DNA of 64,000 nucleotides from Platerodrilus igneus (lineage: Eukaryota; Arthropoda; Insecta; Coleoptera; Lycidae), in NCBI GenBank assembly GCA_036346225.1, contig JARFIW010000588.1, positions 7,569,501 to 7,633,500 of the forward strand, read 5' to 3'. The notes below the pieces were generated by a model, which was given only the letters and a program-made list of their open reading frames with translations, did no database searches and had not been told where the DNA came from. The position numbers and the translations under genes were made by a program. Positions 22,090 through 33,146 of the stretch are shown in pieces; the stretch's first letter is position 1, and each line of letters opens with the position of its first letter.

Positions 22090-22434
22090 CTAATTCGTCA
22101 GCCCTATCGTTTCTACGTTACCATTGTGCGACCTGACCCAACAGAACTTTAAACGTCGAAACTCTAGCGCCGTACGCGCTATCCTCCAGACGTCCGCTTG
22201 GAGATCTGTCGAGGTGTTCATGTTTGTTAAAAAATACTCGTCTCTGCCCGTATGGTTTATTACGTAATCGATAGCCTCTCGTATGGCTACCAATTCGCAC
22301 TGGAAGATAGTGCACCAGTTTGCGAGTTTGGTTTGAAACCGAAACACCTCCCTTTCCTGCTTATACACGACAAACGCCGCGCCTGCTTGCCCATCGTCCA
22401 TACGTGAACCGTCCGTATAAATTCTGATACCCAT
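22090..22434 (-). pseudogene. LINE RNase H domain
   Basis: IYTDGSRMDDGQAGAAFVVY carries the first catalytic aspartate in TDGS, and FQCELVAIREAI carries the catalytic glutamate. The third aspartate and the WVRSHNGN (family: W-x-x-[GS]-H-x-G-N) segment follow. This domain removes RNA from the RNA-DNA hybrid. The frame breaks at both ends against RT and the C-terminal domain. Confidence 0.8.
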
Positions 22435-22574
22435 CGCGTCCTCATCACCTTCGACAAACTCGATCCCTCTAATATCAGCCGGGTGCCCTAACTCAGATAC
22501 AACAATCTTTCTTGCAATTTCCCTATTACCAAGATTAAGATCTTCGATAATTTCGCGCCCTTTTCCTATATTTA

Positions 22575-23729
22575 TTAATCGTCTATCTCTAATCTCCTAA
22601 CGACATATTCGATAGGGAGAGTCCTACTGATCACCAGGACAGCCTCCGTGGAGGTGGTCCTGTACGCCCTCGCCGCTTTTACCGCGGTTATGCGTTGTAC
22701 GCTCGTCAATTGACGCATCTCCCGGACTTTACAACCTTCTGCCCATACAGAAGCTGCGTATAGTATTGCCGGCTCAATTGCTCCGGCATAAACCGTCCTC
22801 AGCGATTCGCCCCTGAAACCCCACTTTATTTTAGCCGCCGCCATCATTTTATTTGATATTTCGCCGCCCTTACTTTTTACGTATTGTACGTGCGCTTTCC
22901 AATTTAATTTATTGTCGATCTTGACGCCGAGGTAGGTAATACAATCTTTAAACGGGATTTTCTCCCCTCCTAGCTCTAACCTAGGAGGTCTCGGTCCTGG
23001 TTTCGTGCCGAAATAAAGCGCCTCTGACTTCGCCGTGTTAAATTTTAATTTTACCGCCTGCGACCATTCGTGTAATTTATTAAGCGCCTCGTTCGGTTTT
23101 GTGCGCATATCCATTAGCAATCTCGATCTTACAATTAAAAGCGTGTCATCTGCAAACCCAACGATTGAGCATCCTGCGGGCAACTTGAACCTAAAGATGC
23201 TCTCATACAACAACTTCCAAAATGTGGGACCAGAACATGACCCTTGCGGGCATCCCCTTTCCACCTCACGCGACAGAACTTCACCCGGAATTTCAACCTG
23301 TGCTAATCGTCCCGAGAAATAGTTCTTGACCAAAGACATCAAGTTTCGCGGACAACCCCTACGATCTAACTCGCAAACGATTAATGGCCACCAGACAGCA
23401 TCAAATGCTCCTGAAATGTCCAAAGCAACAACGACACAGTACTCTTTGGCATCTCTTGCCTGCTTAATTTCCCCGACAACAAACTCTAACGCGTCGATAG
23501 TCGACTTGCCCTCCACGAAACCAAACTGTCGGTTATTAAAACCGCCGCTGTCTCGCACTAGGTGTTCAACACGCGTAGTCATAACGCGATCTAAAACTTT
23601 CCCCAGCACCGGTAGCAAGCTAATTGGACGATAGCTGCCCGGATCTGACGCATCCGCCTTTTTAGGTTTGGGTATAAATTTCACATTCTGGATTTTCCAG
23701 CAACGAGAAAAACGCCCCTTTCTAAACAA
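22575..23729 (-). pseudogene. LINE reverse transcriptase domain
   Basis: 384 open codons. Motifs in order: KFIPKPKKADASDPGSYRPI then SLLPVLGKVLDRV; FGFVEGKSTIDAL; VVALDISGAFDAVWW (first catalytic aspartate); GCPQGSCSGPTFW; GFADDTLLIV with the catalytic FADD at 23145-23156; YLGVKIDNKLNW; and the thumb with ILYAASVW. All core catalytic residues are present. The upstream frame supplies LRRMNPKKAPGHDGIT near 23840. It would reverse-transcribe the element RNA at the nicked target; as truncated it cannot move by itself. Confidence 0.9.
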
Positions 23730-24605
23730 AGATTAAACAACCCAACAAAGACACACGGGGCTAACAGGCACGCCTGCAGAGCTGCGTCTGAAGTGATTCC
23801 ATCATGCCCCGGTGCCTTCTTAGGGTTCATCCTCCTAAGAGCCCTGACGACCTCGTGAACTAGGATTGCCTTATCGGCACCTGTTCCTTGCGCCTTTGCA
23901 GCTTCCCGACGTATTAAATTGTGCGACCCTTCATCCCCCTCGGGATTATCCGATGGGAAAAATTTCTCTAGTAAATATTCCGCTGTGGTTTTAAAACCTT
24001 CCGTGTATTCGCCATTTGTTTTCTTTATATTACTGAGCGCGTTTTTTTGTTGTTTTCCTCTAATTACGCGGTATGCGGTTCCCCAGGGTTCTTTCTCTGA
24101 GTTTTGCGTGCAGAATTCTTTAAATTTATTCGTTCGCGTTTCTTCTATTAATATTTTATATTCGCGGTAACTTTGATTATATTCTATTCTCCGGATGTTC
24201 TCTTATATCTCCCAAGGCGCGTTGATAGCGGCGCCTTAGGTTACGCGTTTCTGCCCGCTTGGTGGTTAGTTCCCGGGTCCACCAGGGTACGCTGTCTTTA
24301 AATGTTTTCTTTTGCGGCATGGAATACGACGACGCGTCTACCACCGCGTCGTTCAATTTTTTCGCGAGTGTTTCTACTTCGTCTGCCTCTCGGCAGTTAA
24401 ATAGCTCATTTTCGAGCGCAGGGATACTTTCGCCAAATTTTTCTTTAAACCGCTCCCAATTTGCTTTTTTATTACAGAACCGCGGAAATATAGTTAGCTG
24501 CTCGTTTGCGCTTGTTTTGGTTTCAACGTCCCATGTTATTAATTTATGGTCAGAGAGCGTTTCCTCGTCCGACCTTAGTTTCCAATTACAAATCGTTTCT
24601 AACAT
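23730..24605 (-). pseudogene. LINE endonuclease end and linker to RT
   Basis: Frame 24605-24177 reads NWKLRSDEETLSDHKLITW: SDH is the last catalytic motif of APE-type endonucleases. Then comes a charged linker with VPWWTRELTTKRAETRNLRR, a hallmark of this LINE group. Other frames over 24176-23730 continue with PWGTAYRVIRGK and VVRALRRMNPKKAPGHDGIT. Two or more frameshifts. The N-terminal half of the endonuclease and ORF1 are missing. Confidence 0.75.
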
Positions 24606-24639
24606 TTCGTGCGAGACTGCAGTAATAAGATAGAATTGA

Positions 24640-24906
24640 CAGCGATGGGCAAGAAATTTTGTTTGAAATTAGGGTTAATTTAAAAATGTTCTTGGGTATT
24701 ACATCCTGTAGGTGAACAAAGGCGTGAGGCAGCGAATGCTTTAACCAAGTGTCCAATACCGCAATGCAATGTAAATGTACAGAGGAAAAGACATAATCGT
24801 TAAGGTGTGAAAGCATTGACACGAGACAGCTGAAAGCACACGAGTGATGAGAGAGCTCAAGAGAGAGCAAGAACTCAGCAACAGGAACACTAAGAAGAGA
24901 CTTCAA
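24640..24906 (-). pseudogene. possible N-terminal scrap of a jockey-like endonuclease
   Basis: The minus frame includes SMLSHLNDYVFSSVHLHCI and AVLDTWLKHSLPHAFVHL, resembling the S-L-x-x-[HK]-L-x-[DE] ... [ILV]-A-[IVL]-[ST]-E-T-W-L region of jockey/CR1 endonucleases, here with DTWL instead of ETWL. It abuts the 5' break of the R1/I-group LINE. It may belong to the same family as 17526-18255. Weak evidence. Confidence 0.35.
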
Positions 24907-24909
24907 AAC

Positions 24910-25622
24910 GTTTGAGTCTTAGTCTTCCCGAACATAAGCCAGCAAAACTATCAGCCATTGTCCAAAAGTAAAATATAATAGGGATTGATAAAGTAACTTT
25001 TCATCGGCCCACTCATACACACAAGCACACATATTTAAAATAATGCTGAGCCAAATCATATTAAACTATACAAGTCGCAGGTTATCAACTAAAAATAAAG
25101 ATAAGGTAAAAATGTAAGATGATCTATGATGTCATAAACGCAAGACGCAACACAAAACTAATTTAATTATTACTTGCGCATCGCGTTATAACAATGTTCA
25201 GAAAATAATCCAGGTGTAAAAGATTTAATATAAAATAAAAGAAAAATAGAAAAAAGATCAACAAAAAAATACATAAGAGTGATAGTCCTATGGTTGAGTT
25301 AGTGTTTTATGCTAGTTTGATTCCTTGTTATGATACGTGAGCCAGACTGCTTATTTATAGGAAGGAACCCAAGGATTTTTCCTGAATGGCAAAACCAGAA
25401 GTTCTTTTACACCAGTGACAGCAAATTTGCTATGATTATTAAGCATAATAATTTGACCGTGCACTGTTTAACACAGTCAATCAGTTCTTAGCATTAGAAA
25501 ACATTATGACATAGTTGTTGCTTATATAGCGAGATATTTTCGAGCATGTTATTTTACTCGTTTTAAATGTTATACCATTTTTACAATACTCTAGAATATT
25601 AACAAAAAATTTTATTTTTCAG
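24910..25622. other. end of the cytochrome b561 intron
   Basis: AT-rich. The acceptor ttttatttttcag ends at 25622 with a good pyrimidine tract. No gene or repeat recognised. Confidence 0.5.
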
Positions 25623-25927
25623 GATTAATTGCAGTAATCGTTATATTTTTGGCATTACTGTGTGGACCATTTGCACTTACATCTTCCATCTTCGGAAAAT
25701 TTAGCAATTCTACGTGGGTTAAAATTAGTCATAACATCCTAGGTTTGGTAGGGTATATTTTAGCTATTATAAGTTTAATATTAGGAATTCATTCGAGTTG
25801 GTTTGAGTTCTATACCTCACATATGTCCAGAATAGCTGTAACAATACTATCACTTATAATTGCACTGTGGATATCAGTTCTTAGTGTTAAAACTTTATAT
25901 AATTACATTACTACTATGCGTAGATAA
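25623..25927 (+). CDS. cytochrome b561 family ferrireductase, terminal exon
   Basis: About 101 residues completing the protein begun at 10088. The first two bases GA finish the split glycine codon. It reads two hydrophobic helices around LIAVIVIFLALLCGPFALT and ISHNILGLVGYILAIISLIL, then a last helix VTILSLIIALWISVLSV and a short basic tail ending TMRR. The H in ISHNILG is the last of the conserved haem-ligand histidines and the W-x-x-x-H-x-x-x-G spacing fits the family. The stop TAA is at 25925-25927. No transposon lies between the stop and the poly(A) signal. Together the two exons cover helices two to six of a typical 220-residue CYB561D protein. Confidence 0.85.
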
Positions 25928-26013
25928 TGACACTCCTTACAGTTGGAATAAGTATTTATGTGACTCACGGTTTTGTTGTTCTAAGAACTTTAAAACATAT
26001 GTAATTTATCGAT

Positions 26014-26019
26014 AATAAA
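26014..26019 (+). terminator. poly(A) signal of the cytochrome b561 gene
   Basis: AATAAA 87 bases after the stop codon, followed by a T-rich stretch (tttttttgtagttttgtctg) fitting a downstream element. LTR element Y-A begins about 100 bases further on, so it did not disturb this end. Confidence 0.6.
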
Positions 26020-26119
26020 CTTTTTTTGTAGTTTTGTCTGTATATTTAAAACCAGCATTGACATATTTGTTTTATGCTTAAAACTTTTGTCAAATAGCAT
26101 ATTTTAATTTCTGAAACCT

Positions 26120-28564
26120 TGTTATAACCCCGGCGTCGTATTCAGCGCCACTACTACAGTTGGCAACACTGATACGATCCACGTCACAATATTGCACAAT
26201 AATGATATTATGACATAATTACGTGTCAAATTGTATCACGTACCAAATACGTTTACAATGATACAAGTTGCATCTTAAAAAGATAAAAAGTACTCACTTA
26301 AAAATGTGGAACTCTTCACGATTTTGCGTGTCATCCTTGCGCAGGGGCCATGCTAATCTCAGGGTATCTCGTTTGGGTGTGGGTGCGTCATGCCATCGTT
26401 GAAACCAAATTTAACGTCTTCCCTCTTCTTTTGTTTGTAGCGGTACGATAGAATACAGGTAGGGAACGATAGAAGGTAGAGATACGATAGAGGAACCTAC
26501 ATTCTGAAAAGACAAAAGAACGACACAGGCAAACGTCAACGTTTGATGTCTCGTCACTAATAAATCCTGTCGTGTCCAAACCGCGCACTTACGCCACTCC
26601 GCGCCTGCGCATTTCTTTTGCGCAAACGCAACTGTCCAAAATGACGGAAATGAACAAGTCTATTTTAAAAATAATAGCGGGATTTCACTCACAAATTTAA
26701 AAGTGTACATTGTTACGTTTTTTTTTCGTCGTGGCAGCCACGTTGGGCGCCAAATTTATGCTACGTAACACAAAGAAAGTCAAAGCAATGACCCGGCTCA
26801 ATCGGAGAGTAGGGGGGGTTGTAGAAAGCAGACTGACCTATGATGTATGCGGCAGTAAGGAGTTAGTAACAGTACCTGCAATAAAAGAAATTAGAATAGT
26901 AAACCTGCAATAAAAAAGATTAGTCCTGCAAACCTGAAATAAAGAAAAAGCATAGCAGTAATGAAAAGTCTAAGTTATTCAGTACTATGTAGAATGAAAA
27001 AAAAGAAACTGTTTAGATAATCTATATAATATAACAACGGTAAAAGCAATACAAAATTTTTTAGTACAAAGTGAGGTAATATTGGGGAGTAGCAGAAACG
27101 TTTCCTCACACACCAATTAAACATAAATCAGACAAAATTTTAACAAAAGATAAATAGATAAGACACAATTGGTATGAGTAATTCAGTATTATTGATTTTT
27201 CTTTCTTTCTTTTTTTTCTATGTTTTAAAATAGCATGTAAGTCTATTGTAAAAGGTATCAGAACGACGAAGAATATCGCAAAACAAACGGATAGATATTT
27301 AAAGCAATAACAAGTAAGAAATAGTTCAACTTACAAAAAGTCCTTCAGGAACGCTTCCTTGCAATTGAAGTGTGGGATTCACGAAGTCCTGCACTAGCGA
27401 AGCACTTCACCCTTGATTGTGAGGGTGTTGATGGAATTCCTTACACTTACACTAATCACACCTACGTATTTCACTGGTTTTAGCAGCAGACATTATCATG
27501 CTGATGGAACTATGTAGCATTGATAAATTTCTTGTTAATTCTATTTCCTAAGACAATAATTTTGAAATATTCTGAAGCACTAGTTTAATTGCAACTGCGA
27601 CCAAAGGTATATTATTTTCATGAACATCCCAAAAAGCAGTGAGAAATTTCAACCAATACCTTTGTAAGCCGGGAATCTGTTATGTTTCGCAAATAACGGA
27701 ATTTGCTCCAGCAAGGATCTATTTTAGGTTCTTTGTTGTTAGAAAATTCAGAAACTACAGTAGCACTGTACTTAAATAATTCAAAGTATGCGCTACTTTG
27801 AAAAGAAAAAGGACCGCGAAACTAGATTGCACACACACGGTTTAAAAAAAAATCAAAAAGACAAAGCAACTAGGAAAACCACAAAGAGTAAAGCACGTGT
27901 ATCACTAAAATACGTCCGTCAAAATGTTCCGTAAAACGTTTATCTCATAAGACAAACAACTAAAAACACCATTAGTAAAGCGATGCGTAATCACTAAGTC
28001 AATGTTCCGTAAAAACTTTTATTGTACAAGAAAAACAACTAAAAACAATTAGTAAGACACGCGTAAGCAATAAAAACCGTCCGTCACATGTTCCGTATTT
28101 TTAACGTCCGTAATACATCGGAACACAGAACAGAACTTAGAACTCGTCGCTATTATAATAACCGCTTATCGACTATTATCTAGACCTGTATATTCACATA
28201 CGGAACTAAATTTATATGAATGGCCAGACAAGAACGATGTAATCTATCATTAATTACAAGCTGTTTATCGTTCTCGATAAGTTGGCATTTATTTATTAAT
28301 GAGAATCAAGCTTCAATTTATCTATCTTTTTAAAATTAATACACGCGAGTTAAATTGCATACAATATGAAAACTATTCGGACGTATTTACTTGATACAAA
28401 CAGCGATTCGTTTATTTTAATACGACGCACTCGCCTAAGGAGTTAATAAATATCAAATACAAAAAATAGTAATTTCTAGAAATGTATTTATGACTTGAGG
28501 ATAGCGTAAAAAGGTTAAATTTCAAAAATGCACGTTACAACATCTCCAAATTTGGAATGTAGCA
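26120..28564 (-). repeat. LTR Y, left copy, split by X1
   Basis: LTR sequence proper is 26120-26710 plus 28540-28564; X1 with its duplicated ACAT lies between. The uninterrupted right LTR shows the empty site. It contains the phrase cgcaggggccatgctaatc and a run of cgatag/tacgata steps near 26450. Small frames within it are not conserved as proteins. Confidence 0.75.
26711..28539 (-). mobile_element. element X1 (LTR-like, primer binding site inside one end)
   Basis: Starts TGTTACG and ends CGTTACA, flanked by ACAT at 26707-26710 and 28540-28543. The uninterrupted site agtgtacatctccaaatttg exists at 35146-35165 in the other Y LTR, proving the insertion. On the minus strand TGGCGCCCAACGTGG (26752-26738), a perfect tRNA-Lys-type primer binding site, lies 27 bases inside the terminus. 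Collinear with X2 and, apart from deletions, X3. No ORF longer than chance. See X3 for the arrangement of the terminus. Confidence 0.85.
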
Positions 28565-28650
28565 ATCGCGACAAAGCCATAAAAGAAAAAATCTTAAAAA
28601 AAGAAAATGACTGTTGAAACGATTTTTTTTTTTATTATTATATATCTGGC

Positions 28651-30352
28651 CCCACGCATGGGCGTCAGTGAAACGAATTTATTGTTCCAAAAATCTTCCG
28701 ACACAACTAGAGGTCTATTCCTGGGTAGAGCAATGAAAAGTGGGGGGGTAAGTCGAATTTTGTTTGCAGATCAAACTTAAGCTAAATCAAATAGGCGCCA
28801 CCAAGTTCTGATGTAATCACGATAATTGCATAGCATAGTTCTAAGGGCGGACGTGGAGACCCAAAGAAAAAAAGATCGCCTTCGCTGACAAAAGCCTGTC
28901 TTAATAAAATAAGACGCAGCTCCTGTAAGAAATTGTGATAGTTAAATAAATAAAAAGTGGGACACCATTTGTGTCCTGTAAAAATACATAAAGAAGTAAT
29001 AAAAAAAGTATTTCCAATATAACATTGGCATCAATTTATTACTCAGATGGGTTTTAGCTTTATGTAATAAGATTTGATCACACTTGATCAAAATAAAAAA
29101 ACCTTTAACCTTGAACCAATTGTTTACTAAAAGATCTCTTTTAAAATAATATAACTTGTAACAAAAAATTTAATCTTTAACTGCATCAATCTTAAACTTT
29201 TAACTTTCATGTTTGTCTTTATCATTTTCAATCAAACACTTTAGTTTAAAACATGAACTTGTTGTACAAATAGGGTTCTGACCTGGGCAGATCTTTTCAG
29301 GTAGATAACAAATTAATAGCTCCTAACAATATTAGCATTTGAGCTTTCAAAATTATACTAATTTTAATGTAGATAAAGCTGATCACAAAAATATACATGT
29401 TTACATATATTGTACTAAAGCTGTTCAAAGCATTTGTTTTTAAAATAACATCTGTCAGCTGTACAAAGTAGAAAAATATGACGTCAGTAACACCTGTTGA
29501 CATTACTGACGATTCATATGGAACAAAGCATGTTGTTTTTAGAATGTTAAATCACTGAACTTTCGTTTTACTACTGGTAAATCCAGCTCAACAATTAGTT
29601 GGAACTTTTTCAGTGTACATGTATTATGCATCAAAGCAAGTTAACGTGTTCCAAATTTTGAAACACATAAAAAGAACTTATAGCTATCTATGAACCAAAA
29701 CTGCAATTGTCGCATTGTGACAAAGGAAGACGGGATCACCGTTCTTCAAGCAACGATAACAGCGTTTGCAATTTGAAACCAATTCATCCAAACCAACTTC
29801 TATAATTCCTGCATTCCACGTGTCGAATCATATCCTGTCGCCTTACATTCAGCAGCAATCGAACTCTCAAAGTTGAATTACGTCACCTTCTAAAGGTAGC
29901 ATCTTACATGTGTTTTACTGTGTCCTTGTGTGTTTTTAAAAGTTGCATCCTACTTGTCGCGCTAACTAAATTATCTCAAATTATACAAGTTAGCAAAATA
30001 TATACATTACCGACCGTTATTCGAAGATATCCTAACTATTTGAAATGGATTCGCAAATTGCCGGCCTCCAACCAGGGAAACATGTTGATATCTTTATCAC
30101 CTGTGGCCGACTATCTTATAACCAGCTCGGGCGGTCGCGCCGTCAAAAGGGGAACAATCAAACAGAGATGTGCTTGTAAATAGCTGTATACGACACAGAT
30201 ATCTGAATATAAGTAGATTATTAAAGGACGATGCAGGCTTAGCGTATTACTTTTGAAGTTGAATGCAAATTATTATTGATATTAATAAAATTGTTACACT
30301 ATTCTTGAAATTATATGCAAAGAATTATTATCGAAAATAAAATTGTTACACT
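28651..30352. repeat. dispersed repeat Z, copy 2
   Basis: Same orientation and extent as 7109-8924, with ttccgacacaactagaggtc, gggcggacgtgga, gtttactaaaagat and the TGACGTCA at 29479-29486. It lacks the 66-bp duplication. The right end aaaattgttaca is kept; flanking 4-mers do not match, so it is not clear whether it inserted as a unit here. The frame at 29908-30183 is not shared with Z1 and is not called. Confidence 0.6.
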
Positions 30353-31435
30353 TTTAGCACGGTAAAAGCTTAAAATCTAAATCCTAACTAACCTACATAT
30401 ATCCTAACTTAAATTCTAGAAAATGTTTATTTTAGGCGCCACCTGGTTTTTTTAACCGATAACGCGTCTTACGAATAACCAGGAAACGGAAAATGTCGCC
30501 CCATTGTTTATGAACTACATCTATAAATGCACACACGAGTCTTTAATGTGGCACAGTTATAATCGACAGCACAAATTTGTTGAAGAGCACAAAACACTAC
30601 TAAAACTAAAACAAATGCGACAAGTCGCCTAACATATATACTATAACTAAAGCTAACATTACAGTTTTTTTAAGTGTACACGCACATAAGCATTGCATCT
30701 AAACTGTTTTTCTTTGGCAAAAAAATGCCCAAATTTTAAAATGTCCAAAAGAGCAACTTACTATGTACTTTAGCAAATTTTTATGTACTGGTACTCTGGC
30801 TTAATAAACAATATACATCAAAACTTTTTCATGACATGGTTGTGAATCAACAAATTTACCAACAGTACCATCTTACTAATTTCTTACGTTACTAACCCAA
30901 CAAATTACATTGCTACCATCAGGTTAGCTTCTTCACTCAATATTCAAAAAATAATTCCTACGTATGATCATAAATACCAAACGTTAGGAAGACAAAAAAG
31001 ATAAGGCAAAGTCTCAAGTTATTATCAAAGATAATAGGTAAGATAAAGATATTAAGCTCAAGTTATTATCAAAAATAATAGGTAAAATAAAGATATTAAG
31101 ATAAAACTAGATAACAATAGGTGGATCCGAAACGTCCCAGCACGCTAAGGCACGCTACGACTACATACGTTGACGATATAGCGTAGAATTCCCCAGCTCA
31201 CCAAGCCGTCTTGTTATTAGAGTGGCTCCTTGAAGCCGTTAAATAGGTAAGATACTCATACCCCCTAGAAAAGAGCGACCTGTGAGGCAGACCCGTTTAT
31301 AAAAACGGTATGAGGGACCGAAAAAAGGCATGTGGGTGCATTCCTGCACCCGGCGTTGAACGATATCGATACGATATCCACACGTTTCTACATACACTCA
31401 CACATTCACACACTCATACATACATTCACTGTTAG
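30353..31435. other. unassigned internal sequence of Y-A, with a 44-bp tandem duplication
   Basis: AT-rich. ctcaagttattatcaaa followed by ataataggta and aaagatattaag is repeated at 31013-31056 and 31057-31100, with two or three differences. No gene recognised. Confidence 0.5.
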
Positions 31436-32810
31436 CGGCCACGTGCGCTGACAGCGGCACCGCATAACATCACAAAAGATTCCCAGAGACGTGCTGCAAC
31501 TGTCTGTGAAAACCCCCCGCGCAACCACACGGTGATTAACGGAAATGAAAAGGCAATAGAGATATAGGAAAGGTAAAAAGAGGGAGGTAGGCACTTTGGA
31601 ATACATAAGTGACACTTAGAATAGAGGAAGGGCTCGCATTGAGCAAAAGAGACAGAAAAGGTGAATAGAAAAGCACTACTCAATCAGCCAATGTGGTCAG
31701 TAGCCGGGAGTGAGGGGAAAATCACTTTTATGTGGTAGACGGGTGTTCCGGGACAAGAACAGGTCTACCGAATGAAAAATAAGGCGGAAAAGGAGACAGC
31801 AGGATAAGAAAAAGTAGAGTTTTTGGACAAGCGTCCGAAAGAAGGTAGAGAGTTGTCCCTATTAAGTTCAGGTCGATCTGAAGGACCACCTGCTATGTTA
31901 ATCAGACAAGTTAAGGCACCTAATAAGTTAAAAAATTACTAAACTCTTGATGAGAACTAGTACAATCACTTTCCCAACGAGTGCATCCACTGCGATAAGA
32001 AAATCAGACAAAAGTTGAAACAACAACTTAAAAGTATCACTACAGATACCTTCACACAAAAAACCAACTGTTTCAAGATAATTTTTAGAAACGGTAACGC
32101 CAAAAGTACACAAGAATGCCTAACTATAAGCAGTTAAATACAAACACATTGTCCCAATATGCTAAGACAACCGAGAATTCGATAAGATATCAATAAAAAG
32201 CGATAGCACCTCATCGTGAAGTTTAATAAAAAACAACAAAAAAAAGTTTATATGTTCTGATAACTTAATAGAAAAAGAAAACAAGTAATGATAAAGGATA
32301 AAGTGTGCGACTATAATAATTCAGAAGAAAAACGCATGGAATAGAAACTCCTAGTTTTTGCAACTGCGAATATGCACTATTTCTTACAATGGCATAGGCC
32401 GCGGCTTCTATGGGAGTCCAAAGAAAAAAGCATCCACTCAACATCAGCTAAAACCAATCATAAAAATTCAATGAGTTATTACAACCAAAGTTACGACAAT
32501 CACCACGAAATTAAACAATGTATGATAAATGCTGAAAACAAAATAATCTGTTGTAGAAAAGGTACTAGGATTAATTATATGAAGCAACAAAGTTATACTG
32601 GAGAATCTAGATATTAAACAGATATGTGGCTAACAATAAATTCAAGGAAAAGTCAACGGGCAGCAAAAAGATAGCTAATTTAAGGTAAATAAGCCAAACG
32701 AGTAAAAGGTAAGTGCTGTATAAGAAAAGGAAATGCCTGAATAAAGTTAACTAATTCATAGCAGGGACAAAAACATTAGGTAAATCGTTAAAGAAATGAA
32801 ACGTGCAAAT
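31436..32810. repeat. dispersed repeat W, copy 2
   Basis: Collinear with 5610-6860; the best blocks are gctcgcattgagcaaaagag at 31633, gcatccactgcgataagaaa at 31982 and acatcagct near 32440. It lies directly downstream (minus sense) of the integrase remnant, so W may be a 3' internal part of the Y family or an insertion into it. Ends approximate. Confidence 0.5.
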
Positions 32811-32828
32811 TATTAATTAGCATTCGGG

Positions 32829-33146
32829 TCAGCAAAGATTAGTAGCATCCGATAAGACATAATTTTTTTTCCAAACATGTTCGCCTAAAGCAACAGAAAT
32901 ATCTCCTTTTCGCAAATTATAGTGGTCTTTACTCTTTTCGTAAGCTTTCAGCAAATTTTTTCTAACGTCGTTAAAGATAAAAGGTAATGATTGTTGGTCT
33001 TTGTCCCAGCGTATTTTTTCGTCAAATTCAATTACGTTAGTATCGTCGGGAACTAAATCAGAATAAGTACCATCAATTAGAGTATAATTTCCAAAAACAA
33101 GAAATGAGGGCGTAAATTGGGCTGCTTCGTGTTTGGATGTACGCAA
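32829..33146 (-). pseudogene. Ty3/gypsy integrase C-terminal remnant
   Basis: About 105 residues: ALRTSKHEAAQFTPSFLVFG is the typical segment after the catalytic core in Ty3/gypsy integrases (A-x-R-x-x-x-H-x-[AS]-x-x-x-[TS]-P-x-x-L-x-[FY]-G). Next come DVRKNLLKAYEKSKDHYNLR and a GEHVWKKNYVLSDATN segment, corresponding to V-W-x-[RK]-x-x-x-L-S at the C-terminal module. The catalytic DDE core is missing. Integrase joins element DNA to the host; this piece cannot. Confidence 0.8.

Larger units (their letters stand above)
21509..24625 (-). mobile_element. R1/I-group LINE, 5'-truncated
   Basis: Minus-strand element in the order end of endonuclease, RT, RNase H, C-terminal zinc motif, 3' UTR with a terminal poly-A (poly-T at 21511-21524 on plus). 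The 5' break at about 24607-24625 falls within the endonuclease. RNase H after RT places it in the I/R1/LOA side of LINEs rather than jockey proper. The coding part is noticeably more GC-rich than its surroundings, so it is a more recent arrival or under different codon bias. Confidence 0.8.
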
